DNA of 64,000 nt from Euryhalocaulis sp050486445 (GTDB lineage: Bacteria; Pseudomonadota; Alphaproteobacteria; Caulobacterales; Maricaulaceae), in assembly GCA_050486445.1 (NCBI GenBank), contig JBJHDH010000016.1, positions 1 through 64,000 of the forward strand. Direction: 5' to 3'. Below are positions 41,245 through 49,034 of this stretch, one piece after another; position 1 is the stretch's first letter, and each line of letters begins with the position of its first letter. Below the pieces are notes generated by a model. That model made no database searches and was not told the DNA's origin. It was given only the letters and a program-made list of their open reading frames with translations. A program made the position numbers and the translations under genes.

Positions 41245-43203
41245 CTAAACCTCATCGCCCTGGCTGGTGACTTCGACCTCCACCTCCATGCCGATAAAGT
41301 CGCCGGGGTCGCCATCGAATGTGCCGGCCAGCGGCACGGCCTGCGCCGGGGTGCGCGCTACCGCGGTGCGGATCAGATTGCGGCTGCCGATCAGGCCGTT
41401 CGTCGGGTCGAACTCCACCCAGCCGGAGCCGGGCAGAAACACCTGCACCCAGGCATGCGTGGAGCCCGCGCCATGCATCTCGCCCTCGCCCGAGACCGCG
41501 CCATCCAGATTCGGGTCATAGAGATAGCCGCTGACAAAGCGCGCCGCGAAGCCCAGCCGCCGCGCCGCCTCCATCATCAGCATGGCGAAATCCCGGCACG
41601 ATCCGTGTCCGCTGGCGATGGTCTCGGCGGGCGGCTGCACGCCCGGCTCCTCTCGCCGGTCATAGACAAACTCGGCCTTCACCGCCCGGGTCATGCCTTC
41701 CAGGATGCGCCAGGTGTCAAACTCCGCCTCCTCCACAAAGCGGCTCGCCCAGCCCAGCACCGCGCCCTTGGGATCGAACCCCGCGACGATGGTTGGCGTC
41801 AGATCCACAAGCTGTTCCGGCGCATACTGAAACGGATAGCGCGCGGCGTGCGGCGCAATGGGAAAGTCGATCTGGCTGCGCGCGCCGCGCCGCACGCGGA
41901 ATACACACTCCACCTCCAGCGTGTCCGAAGATGTTGGCGCGAAATTAAACACCGTCGCGGAGTTGGAAAACACGTCATGGACCCAGCGGATTTTCGCATC
42001 GGGCGAGACATTGAAATGCAGGTCCAGCAGGCGCGTATCATAGGACGTATGCGGCCGGAACATGCCATGATGCTCGCCGAACCGCACCGGCCGCTTGTAG
42101 CGATAGCGCGTCAGATGCCGCACCTGGAGAATCTCGGCCACCGTCTCGGGCATGGCGCGCGTCTGCGCGATATGGTCGCTGATGATATGAGCCTGATAGA
42201 CGCCCGGCTGGCTTCCGGCAGCCTCCACGGTTGCATCTATTACGCCTGTCGCATCCAGTACGTCGGGCGGGCGGCCGGGGTCGAAATGCCGCTCCGCCAG
42301 CGCGCCGACAAGATCGGTGATCGCAATCTGCACCCGGTCCAGCCATGCGTGCAGCCTGCCGCCGGAGAGCGCCTCCGGCCGCCGGGTCAGCAGAGCGCGC
42401 AGATTGGCGCGCGTCGCATCCACGGCGGCGCCATGCGTCACGCCGAATGCGACCGAAAGCCGGTCCAGCAGCGCCTCCGCCTCGCTCACGCACGCCTCGA
42501 CCGAACGCGGAAAGGCCGGGTCGAACAGAATGAACTCCGCCGCCGAGTCGGGCTGCGGATTCACCGGGCCCGACCGGCGGAAGGCGTGATAGCCCGATGC
42601 GCCGCGCAGCAGCGTGTTCCACCAGGCGTCGTCCGGCTGGCTTGCGCCGCCCTCATGGCCGAGCTGGAAGGATTTGATGTCGAGCAGGCGGGTCGACTGG
42701 TCGGCGCGCTCCAGCCGCACGCCCAGCCGGTTGAACACCCACGCCTCGTCCCGGTACCAGGTCGTCTCCACCAGCCCGAAATGCGCGTGACAGGCGGCGC
42801 GGATCTGCTCGCAGATTTCGTTGAGCGCGCCCAGTTTCACCTTGCGCGGGGTCAGCGCCTTCATCTCGCCATAGAACATGTTGATCTGGCGCCAGACCTC
42901 GACGCTGATAAGGTGGCGCAGGCCGCGCGCGTTCTCACGCACCCGCTCCAGCGAGGCGAGCACTGAATTGGGGTTGGCCGGATCGGTCAGATACCAGCGC
43001 GCCACATTCAGGCCGGTGATCGGCAGGCCGGTTTCGGCAAACGCCTCGGCGTCCGAATGCACTTCCAGCAGCGGCGACCAGTCGGCGCGCACGTCCGAGC
43101 CTTCGGCATAGGCTTCCGTCACAGAGAGCAGGCGTGCGAGATTCTCGCACCGCTCCACATAGCGGCCCATCCAGAAGGCGTTCTCCGCATAGCGGGAGAG
43201 CAA
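41245..43203 (-). CDS. Fusion of alpha-E (DUF403) domain and transglutaminase-like protease domain
   Basis: A 652-residue fusion. Residues 1 to about 320 are an alpha-helical alpha-E/DUF403 domain, starting MLSRYAENAFWMGRYVERCENLARLL, with TWYRDEAWVFNRLGVRLERADQ as its core. Residues about 365-640 are a transglutaminase-like domain: a beta-sandwich N-part (HLTRYRYKRPVRFGEHHGMFRPH), then the triad Cys in GHGSCRDFAMLMMEAARRLG, His in STHAWVQVFLPG and Asp in FDPTNG. These two are usually separate neighbouring genes. It starts one base past the stop of the ATP-grasp gene. Such clusters are predicted to make or process peptide-like tags through ATP-grasp ligase and transglutaminase-type hydrolase steps; the true substrate is unknown. 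Confidence 0.85.
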   Translation of the reverse strand: MLSRYAENAFWMGRYVERCENLARLLSVTEAYAEGSDVRADWSPLLEVHSDAEAFAETGLPITGLNVARWYLTDPANPNSVLASLERVRENARGLRHLISVEVWRQINMFYGEMKALTPRKVKLGALNEICEQIRAACHAHFGLVETTWYRDEAWVFNRLGVRLERADQSTRLLDIKSFQLGHEGGASQPDDAWWNTLLRGASGYHAFRRSGPVNPQPDSAAEFILFDPAFPRSVEACVSEAEALLDRLSVAFGVTHGAAVDATRANLRALLTRRPEALSGGRLHAWLDRVQIAITDLVGALAERHFDPGRPPDVLDATGVIDATVEAAGSQPGVYQAHIISDHIAQTRAMPETVAEILQVRHLTRYRYKRPVRFGEHHGMFRPHTSYDTRLLDLHFNVSPDAKIRWVHDVFSNSATVFNFAPTSSDTLEVECVFRVRRGARSQIDFPIAPHAARYPFQYAPEQLVDLTPTIVAGFDPKGAVLGWASRFVEEAEFDTWRILEGMTRAVKAEFVYDRREEPGVQPPAETIASGHGSCRDFAMLMMEAARRLGFAARFVSGYLYDPNLDGAVSGEGEMHGAGSTHAWVQVFLPGSGWVEFDPTNGLIGSRNLIRTAVARTPAQAVPLAGTFDGDPGDFIGMEVEVEVTSQGDEV

Positions 43204-43204
43204 C

Positions 43205-44704
43205 CTATGCGAAAACCCAGGTATCTTTCGACCCTCCCCCCTGGGACGAATTCACGATCAGCGACCCTTCCTTCAGGGCCACCCGGGTGAGTCCGCCCGG
43301 CATCACCCATACACCGCCGCGCCCGGTCAGGGCGAACGGCCGCAGATCGACATGACGCGGTTGCACGCCCTTGTCCGTCAGCGTCGGACATACGGAAAGG
43401 CCGATCATCGGCTGGGCGATGAAATTGGCCGGATCCGCCTTGAGCAGGACGCGCAGCTCTTCCAGCTCCCGCTTCGAGCTTTTTGGCCCGATCACCACCC
43501 CATACCCCCCCGATTCCGCCACCGGTTTGACCACAAGCTGGTCCAGCCGGTCCAGCACATGCGAAAGCTGCGCCTTCTCGCGGCAGATATAGGTGTCCAC
43601 ATTCGGCAGAATTGGGTCCGCGTCCAGATAATAGCGAATGATTTTCGGCATATAGGCGTAGATCGCCTTGTCGTCTGCGACCCCGGCCCCGACCGCGTTG
43701 GCCAGCGTCAGATTGCCGGCGCGCACCGCGCGCATCAGGCCCGGCACGCCCAGCAGCGAATCGGGATTGAACACCTCGGGGTCGATGAACGCGTCGTCGA
43801 TCCGGCGATAGATCACGTCCACTCGCTCGAAACCACCGATCGTGCGCATCTGGACCACGTCGTTCTCATCCACGAACAGGTCTTTGCCTTCGACCAGCGG
43901 CGCGCCCATTTCGCGGGCCAGGAACACATGCTCGAAATAGGCGGAATTGAAAACGCCGGGAGTCAGCAGCACCACGGTCGGCGCGCCGCCGGCGCAGGCC
44001 GGCGCGGTCTCCAGCAGCTTTTCCCGCAGCCGCGCGCCGTAATGCGACACCGCGCGCACGCGCAGCCCGTCCATCAGGTCGGGGAAAGAGCGGCGCATCA
44101 GATGCCGGTTCTCCACCACATAGGAAACGCCGCTGGGTGTGCGGCAATTGTCTTCCAGCACGCGGAACACGCCGTCATGGTCGCGGATCAGATCGGTGCC
44201 GCTGATATGCGTATAGACGCCGCCCGGCAGCGCCACACCCTCCATCGCCGGAACATAGTTTTTATTCTTCAGGATCAGTTCGCCGGGGACGACGGCGTCC
44301 TTGATGATCTTTTTCGGACCATAGACGTCGTGCAGGAACAAATTGATCGCCTCGATGCGCTGGACGATCCCGGCTTCCAGCACCGCCCATTCGTCGCGCT
44401 TGATCGGCCGCGGGATCACGTCGAACGGCAGCACCCGGTCGATGGACCCGTTGCCGGAATAGACGGTGAAGGTGATGCCGAGATCGTAGAGCGCCTGTTC
44501 GGCCGCATTATTGCGCCGGCGTAGCGAGCGCTCCGCATGGCGGGCCAGCCGCGCCGCCAGTTCCGGATGCGCCGGCGACCCATCCCCCAGCCCGAAATAC
44601 TCGCAATAATACGGCCCGGAAGGATACGATTTGAAAAGCCCGCCGCGTGGCGCCCCCGCACCCGCGGGTTGTTTCTCTGAACTGGCTGCGTCGTTTTCCC
44701 GCAT
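43205..44704 (-). CDS. Circularly permuted ATP-grasp protein (DUF404/DUF407)
   Basis: A 499-residue protein of the circularly permuted ATP-grasp type. Recognisable blocks are FGLGDGSPAHPELAARLARH near the N-terminus, DVIPRPIKRDEWAVLEAGI, HDVYGPKKIIKDAVVPGELI, ISGTDLIRDHDGVFRVLEDN with the ATP-grasp acidic residues, ENRHLMRRSFPDLM, and VVKPVAESGGYGVVIGPKSS with the nucleotide-binding lysine. The family is predicted to ligate amino groups to carboxylates of peptides or small molecules. It is the first gene of an operon with the alpha-E/transglutaminase fusion, spacing one base. Cytoplasmic. Function is inferred from clusters, not demonstrated. Confidence 0.88.
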   Translation of the reverse strand: MRENDAASSEKQPAGAGAPRGGLFKSYPSGPYYCEYFGLGDGSPAHPELAARLARHAERSLRRRNNAAEQALYDLGITFTVYSGNGSIDRVLPFDVIPRPIKRDEWAVLEAGIVQRIEAINLFLHDVYGPKKIIKDAVVPGELILKNKNYVPAMEGVALPGGVYTHISGTDLIRDHDGVFRVLEDNCRTPSGVSYVVENRHLMRRSFPDLMDGLRVRAVSHYGARLREKLLETAPACAGGAPTVVLLTPGVFNSAYFEHVFLAREMGAPLVEGKDLFVDENDVVQMRTIGGFERVDVIYRRIDDAFIDPEVFNPDSLLGVPGLMRAVRAGNLTLANAVGAGVADDKAIYAYMPKIIRYYLDADPILPNVDTYICREKAQLSHVLDRLDQLVVKPVAESGGYGVVIGPKSSKRELEELRVLLKADPANFIAQPMIGLSVCPTLTDKGVQPRHVDLRPFALTGRGGVWVMPGGLTRVALKEGSLIVNSSQGGGSKDTWVFA

Positions 44705-44801
44705 TCAGCGCCAATATCAGCCCATCCGCACTTGTTTCGCAAGTGCGAAAAGATATTGATAGGTAAGCGATTATCCAGATTCAGGCGCTTCCGCCCGCGC
44801 A

Positions 44802-45464
44802 CTATTCCGTATGCCGGACCAGATGCGGTGACACATCATAGGCGGCCTCTGTTCCGGCGGCGATCTCGTCCAGCGTGACGCCGGGCGCCAGTTCGATCAG
44901 GTGTAGCCGCTCGGCCTTCGTGTCGACATCGAACACGCCCAGATTGGTGACAATCCGGTCGACCACCCCGGCCCCGGTCAGCGGCAGAGTGCAGCGGCGC
45001 AGCATCTTTGGCGCCCCGTCCTTGGCTGTGTGGTCCATCACCACGATCACGCGCTTCACCCCGGCCACCAGATCCATGGCGCCGCCCATGCCCTTCACCA
45101 TTTTGCCGGGGATCATCCAGTTGGCGATGTCGCCGTTCTGGGCGACTTCCATCGCGCCGAGAATGCTCAGATCGATATGTCCGCCGCGGATCATGCCGAA
45201 ACTGTCGGCGCTGCTGAAATACGATGTCTTGGGCAGGGCCGTGATGGTCTGCTTGCCGGCGTTAATCAGGTCCGGGTCGATCTCGTCCTCATAGGGAAAT
45301 GGCCCCATACCCAGCATTCCGTTCTCGGATTGCAGCGTCACCTCGATCCCGTCCGGGATATGGTTGGCCACCAGGGTCGGAATGCCGATGCCGAGATTGA
45401 CGTAGAAGCCGTCTTCCAGCTCCCGCGCCGCGCGCGCCGCCATCCTGTCGCGGTCCCAGGCCAT
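44802..45464 (-). CDS. scoB: 3-oxoacid CoA-transferase subunit B
   Basis: The 220-residue beta subunit of a succinyl-CoA:3-ketoacid (SCOT-type) CoA transferase. The catalytic glutamate is in the motif LQSENGMLGMGPFP, and the glycine loop GGHIDLSILGAMEVA and MVKGMGGAMDLV are typical. I placed the start at ATG 45464, sharing one base with the subunit A stop (TAATG), where family homology begins (MAWDRDRMAARAARELEDG). A longer frame running to 46097 is out of frame with subunit A and not real. With subunit A it activates acetoacetate to acetoacetyl-CoA using succinyl-CoA, linking ketone bodies or polyhydroxybutyrate breakdown to the TCA cycle. Confidence 0.93.
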   Translation of the reverse strand: MAWDRDRMAARAARELEDGFYVNLGIGIPTLVANHIPDGIEVTLQSENGMLGMGPFPYEDEIDPDLINAGKQTITALPKTSYFSSADSFGMIRGGHIDLSILGAMEVAQNGDIANWMIPGKMVKGMGGAMDLVAGVKRVIVVMDHTAKDGAPKMLRRCTLPLTGAGVVDRIVTNLGVFDVDTKAERLHLIELAPGVTLDEIAAGTEAAYDVSPHLVRHTE

Positions 45465-46183
45465 TACGCCGCCCCTCCCGCCGCTTGCGGCCGCTTGCGC
45501 ACCGTGCGCTGCTCGATGCGTTTTTCGTGCGCCCCGGTGATGATGCGATCCACGAAAATCCCCGGCGTGTGAATATGGTCCGGGTCCAGCGAGCCAACCG
45601 GAACAATCTCCTCTACCTCCGCCACCGTCACTTTTCCGGCCGTGGCCATCATCGGATTGAAGTTCCGCGCCGTGCGCCGATAGACCAGATTGCCCTCCGC
45701 GTCGCCCTTCCAGGCTTTCACCAGCGACAGATCGGCGCGCAGCCAGCTCTCCATGATGTAGGTCTCGCCGTCGAAGACTTTGTGCTCCTTGCCCTCGGCG
45801 ATCACCGTTCCGGCGCCGGTCTTGGTGTAGAAGCCGGGAATGCCCGCCCCGCCGGCGCGGATGCGCTCGGCCAGCGTGCCCTGCGGATTGAATTCCAGTT
45901 CCAGCTCGCCAGAGAGGAATTGCTGCTCGAACAGCTTGTTTTCCCCCACATAGGAGGAAACCATTTTTTTGATCTGCCGGGTCTGGAGCAGCAGGCCGAG
46001 ACCGAAATCGTCCACCCCGGCATTGTTGGAGATCACCGTCAGATCCTTCACGCCGGAATCGCGCAGCGCGGCGATCAGGTTTTCCGGGATGCCGCACAGG
46101 CCGAACCCGCCGGCCATGATCGTCATGCCGTCGAACACAAGGCCGTCCAATGCGGCGGCGGCGTCGGAATAAGTCTTTTTCAT
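45464..46183 (-). CDS. scoA: 3-oxoacid CoA-transferase subunit A
   Basis: The 239-residue alpha subunit of the same CoA transferase. Typical motifs are TIMAGGFGLCGIPENLIAAL at the N-terminus (the CoA-binding GGFGLCG), TVISNNAGVDDFGLGLLL, KMVSSYVGENK, FNPQGTLAERIRAGGAGIPGFYT and RRTARNFNPMMATAGKVT. The two subunits overlap by one base and are clearly co-translated. The upstream space to the yihY gene is only 56 bp, on the same strand. The pair could therefore belong to a yihY-scoA-scoB transcript or have its own promoter there. AtoDA-type substrates cannot be excluded, but SCOT is the best fit. Confidence 0.93.
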   Translation of the reverse strand: MKKTYSDAAAALDGLVFDGMTIMAGGFGLCGIPENLIAALRDSGVKDLTVISNNAGVDDFGLGLLLQTRQIKKMVSSYVGENKLFEQQFLSGELELEFNPQGTLAERIRAGGAGIPGFYTKTGAGTVIAEGKEHKVFDGETYIMESWLRADLSLVKAWKGDAEGNLVYRRTARNFNPMMATAGKVTVAEVEEIVPVGSLDPDHIHTPGIFVDRIITGAHEKRIEQRTVRKRPQAAGGAA

Positions 46184-46239
46184 GTCCGGCGCCGTCTCAT
46201 CCTGCGATCATCGCTCCATTGTGCAGTGCAATAATAGGA

Positions 46240-47205
46240 TTAGCGAAAAAACCGGACACGGGTCCAGAGCCGTTTCAGCCCGCGCAGGATGAAAGACCGC
46301 TGCCGCTCGGCGTCCGCCAGCGCGCGGGCGCGGGCGATACGCGCCTCGATCTCGATCTCCGCCTCGGTCGCCAGCGCCGCGCCGAAAAACAGCGCATAGG
46401 CCGCGACATAGATCCACATCAGAAACACCACCACCGCGCCGATAGAGCCATAGGTGGCGCCGAAATCGGCGATATTCGCCACATAATATCCGAATCCGGC
46501 CGAAGCGATGGCCCAGACCAGCGTGGCCGCACCTGCGCCGATCAGCGAGGCGCGCCAGCGCACCCGCCCCGCCGCCATGACAAAGCGATAGAGCAGCACC
46601 ATGGCGCCAAAGATCGCCGCCGCCGCCCATAACCCGACATTGGAAAGAATCGGGCGCAGAACATCCTCGCCGAGCGGCACGAAGCGTAACAGCACCGGCA
46701 GCGTAATCAGAATCACGCTGGCCGCGAAGGCGCCCAGAATCGCCAGTACGGTCAGACCAGCCGCCAGCAGGTTGAAGGATAACAGCCCCCGCACATCCGA
46801 CGCCACGCTGATCCGGTTCAGCCCGGCCAGGACAGCCTTCATCCCGCGCATTGCACCGTACAGCGCCACCAGCACGGCGATCCCGCCCTGAATGGACAGC
46901 ACAGAGCGCGGCGCGGTCACCAGATTGTTCAATTGGTCGAAAAAAGCCGCCCGGGCCTGCGGCGGGGCCAGCTCCGCCAGGGCGGCGACCAGCGCGCTCA
47001 CATCCTCCGGGCTGGCGAAAATCCCGTAGATCGAAACCGCCGCGGCCACGCCCGGAAAAATCGCCAGCATCCCGAAAAACGAAACGCCGCCCGCGAACAG
47101 CATCACGTTGCGGCCGCCGAATCGATCCAGCGTCTTGCGCCCGACGCGCCACAGCGTCGCGGCCCACTCTTTCCAGTAACGGAAACGCCCTTTGGGCTTC
47201 TTCAT
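46240..47205 (-). CDS. YihY/BrkB-family inner-membrane protein
   Basis: A 321-residue membrane protein with a cytoplasmic basic N-terminus and six membrane helices (for example FAGGVSFFGMLAIFPGVAAAVSI, VLAILGAFAASVILITLPVLL, IADFGATYGSIGAVVVFLMWIYVAAYALFFGAAL). Hallmarks are SFFGMLAIFP early, YGSIGAVVVFLMWIY near 250 and FGAALATEAEIE late in the chain. The family was once called ribonuclease BN by mistake and is of unknown transport function; a role in serum resistance was proposed for BrkB. The ribosome-binding site is weak. Upstream, on the same strand, a terminator-capped structured element precedes it, so the gene must have its promoter between that element and 47205. Confidence 0.85.
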   Translation of the reverse strand: MKKPKGRFRYWKEWAATLWRVGRKTLDRFGGRNVMLFAGGVSFFGMLAIFPGVAAAVSIYGIFASPEDVSALVAALAELAPPQARAAFFDQLNNLVTAPRSVLSIQGGIAVLVALYGAMRGMKAVLAGLNRISVASDVRGLLSFNLLAAGLTVLAILGAFAASVILITLPVLLRFVPLGEDVLRPILSNVGLWAAAAIFGAMVLLYRFVMAAGRVRWRASLIGAGAATLVWAIASAGFGYYVANIADFGATYGSIGAVVVFLMWIYVAAYALFFGAALATEAEIEIEARIARARALADAERQRSFILRGLKRLWTRVRFFR

Positions 47206-47284
47206 GACACGAAAACTCTAGCGCAATCGCGTGAAGGAAAAACCTGGTCCGTCCGCCTGTTCCCGCGAAAGACCGCCAAAATGG

Positions 47285-47404
47285 ATGGAGAATAAAATAA
47301 AGGGCGCCGGCCTCGTGGGGCGAGGCCGGCGCCGGGAGAGAGGCGCGGCGCGTGGAGGCGCGCCGCGCGACCAGAGCGGACAGCGAGGGACAGTGAATGT
47401 CCGC
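47285..47404 (-). ncRNA. Candidate small RNA: three stem-loops ending in a terminator
   Basis: In the spacer between divergent yihY and the popA-like gene three perfect inverted repeats follow each other. Their arms are GCGGACA/TGTCCGC (47376-47382, 47398-47404), GCGCGGCGCG/CGCGCCGCGC (47343-47352, 47359-47368) and a 13-bp stem (47303-47315, 47321-47333). On the minus strand the last stem is followed by CCTTTATTTTATT, so transcription from right to left would stop there. No gene on the minus strand lies between it and the popA-like gene. An untranslated RNA of roughly 100-180 nt fits, as does an attenuator of yihY. A promoter is not certain; CTAAAT near 47420-47430 on the minus strand is a possible -10 box. 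Confidence 0.4.
47290..47333 (-). terminator. Intrinsic terminator between popA-like gene and yihY
   Basis: A 13-bp perfect stem (arms GGCGCCGGCCTCG and CGAGGCCGGCGCC, loop of five) followed on the minus strand by a U-rich run CCTTTATTTTATT. It cannot serve the plus-strand popA-like gene, and no annotated minus-strand gene ends here. This is the basis of the small-RNA/attenuator proposal. Confidence 0.7.
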
Positions 47405-47504
47405 CAGGCCCGGTCAGATTTAGAGGTCTCTCCCTGAACGCTCCCTGAACGGCTTTCCGCAGCCCCCATGTGCCTGTAAAATATCGGGCAACGGGGAAAT
47501 TTCC

Positions 47505-48860
47505 ATGAAACGCCCGCGAATTCTTGTCGTCAGCCGTGACGCCGCCGCGCTCGGCCCGGTCAGCGAATGCCTGGACGCGGCCGGGCTGCGGACCATTACC
47601 GCCGGCAGCGCCGCCGCCGCCGAGGTCGCCGCCGGCGACATGCGTATCGAGGCGATCCTGCTGGACCTGGCCAGCAACCGGCAAATGGAGGAGGCGCGGC
47701 GACTGGCCGCCGCTCTGCGCCGCCGGGGCGATCACCGGCCCCTGATCGCGGCTCTGGCTTGCGACGAGACCGCCGCCATGCCGGAAGGGGCCTTCGATCT
47801 GGTGATCCGCCGCCCCTGCCATCCCCAGCAGGTCTGCGCCCGGATGCAGGAGGCGCTGCGCCTGGGCGTACAGACGGCGGAGGCGCGCCTGCGCCGCCGC
47901 ACATTGACCGAGTTGGGCGTCACCCTGCCGCCAGAGCCGGAGCCGGATCGCCAGCGGACCGCCATCCTGTTCGTCGGCCCGGCGGACCCGGCCTTTATGC
48001 GTCTGAAAAGCGCGCTGGCCGAAACCAATGTGGACGTGGTGGCCGCCTTCACCTCCTTCACCGCGTTCGACTATCTGCACGATCGCGTATTCCACGCCGT
48101 GGCGCTGAGCGCGCTACAGGGAAACGAGCCGGCCTTCACCATCTGCTCCGCCATGCGGCGCAATTCGCGCCTGTTCCACACCCCGGCGCTGCTGCTGGTC
48201 GATCCGGCGCGCTTCGACGCCGGCGACGAAGCCTTCGCCCGCGGGGCCAGCGACATTCTCTCCGCCACCGCGCCCGCGGAAGAGACTCAGGCCCGTATCC
48301 TCAGCCTTGCGGCGGAGCGCCGGCGCGGCATCGCCGTGCGCGCGATGTTCGATCAGGTGCGCGACCCCGCCGTGCTGGATCGACCCACCGGGCTCTATAA
48401 TCGCGACGTGTTCGCCGCGCATCTGCGGCGTATGGCGGAATGGTCGGTGCTCGGCGGCAAGCCGCTGTCGCTGGCCGTCATCCGGGTGCAGCCTTCGCTG
48501 TTCGCTCCGCGTCAGCCCAGTCCCGCGGCGCTGGAATCGGCGCGGCGGCAATTCGGCCAGATGCTGCGCCATCTGACGCGGTCCGAGGATTTTCCAGCGC
48601 GGCTGGATTCGGGGATCTATGCCGCGGCCATGCCCGCGACCTCGCTGGAAGAGGCGGAGGCCGCCGCCGAGCGTATCCGCGCCGCCGCCGAATGTGCGGC
48701 CTATGACAGCGGCGGGTCCGAGGCCAGCGTGCGCGTCACGCTGCACGTCTCCTGCGCCGAGCTGACGGATAATGAAAGCGCCGCGCGCTTCCTGAAACGC
48801 ACCGTGGACGGCCTCACCTCCGCCCGCACCGCCACCCCCGCGCAAAGCGCTGTGTCATAG
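47505..48860 (+). CDS. popA: PopA-like degenerate PleD paralogue (REC-REC-GGDEF), c-di-GMP effector
   Basis: A 451-residue response-regulator-like protein. Receiver 1 (about 4-125) has a possible acceptor Asp54, but the switch lysine is replaced (LVIRRPCHP). Receiver 2 (about 150-275) lacks clear phosphorylation residues. The GGDEF domain (about 290-440) has lost its catalytic signature (DSGIY at 368-372 where GGDEF should be) but keeps the inhibitory-site motif RxxD as R359-S-E-D362. This combination and length match Caulobacter PopA, which binds c-di-GMP through its I-site and brings CtrA to ClpXP at the cell pole. GGGGAAA precedes the start. It is monocistronic. If PopA function holds, it is a cell-cycle regulator; a non-PopA degenerate PleD relative is the alternative. 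Confidence 0.72.
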   Translation: MKRPRILVVSRDAAALGPVSECLDAAGLRTITAGSAAAAEVAAGDMRIEAILLDLASNRQMEEARRLAAALRRRGDHRPLIAALACDETAAMPEGAFDLVIRRPCHPQQVCARMQEALRLGVQTAEARLRRRTLTELGVTLPPEPEPDRQRTAILFVGPADPAFMRLKSALAETNVDVVAAFTSFTAFDYLHDRVFHAVALSALQGNEPAFTICSAMRRNSRLFHTPALLLVDPARFDAGDEAFARGASDILSATAPAEETQARILSLAAERRRGIAVRAMFDQVRDPAVLDRPTGLYNRDVFAAHLRRMAEWSVLGGKPLSLAVIRVQPSLFAPRQPSPAALESARRQFGQMLRHLTRSEDFPARLDSGIYAAAMPATSLEEAEAAAERIRAAAECAAYDSGGSEASVRVTLHVSCAELTDNESAARFLKRTVDGLTSARTATPAQSAVS

Positions 48861-48872
48861 GGGCGCAGTGAT

Positions 48873-49007
48873 CCTCCCCCGTTTACGGGGGAGGGGGACC
48901 ACGCGAAGCGTGGTGGAGGGGGCGGACACAGCATAAATGTCAAAAACCGGGGCGCACTCGCCCCCCTCCCGGGCTTCGCCCGGCACTCCCCCCGTAAACG
49001 GGGGGAG
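48873..49007. repeat. Intergenic palindromic repeat, GC-rich family 1, copy B
   Basis: The left half is CCTCCCCCGT-TT-ACGGGGGAGG followed by ACCACGC-GAA-GCGTGGT and GGAGGGGGC. The right half is GCCCCCCTCCC, GGGCTTCGCCC and CTCCCCCCGT-AA-ACGGGGGGAG. The two halves are inverted relative to each other, as in the copies at 36370 and 56455. It fills the 174-bp space between convergent popA-like and malic enzyme genes and may stop or protect both transcripts. Confidence 0.75.
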
Positions 49008-49034
49008 ATCACCCGCGCCACTTCCGCCCGCCCT

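Noticed and set aside
40855..42966. Plus-strand frame of 703 residues across aguB and the transglutaminase fusion
   Set aside because: Overlaps two genes with intact catalytic residues in other frames; its sequence is compositionally a shadow.
43352..44524. Plus-strand frame opposite the ATP-grasp gene
   Set aside because: Shadow with high His/Arg/Gln content.
44802..46097. A single 431-residue reading of the CoA-transferase region
   Set aside because: It joins an out-of-frame reading of subunit A to true subunit B. Two overlapping subunit genes explain the region with full homology.
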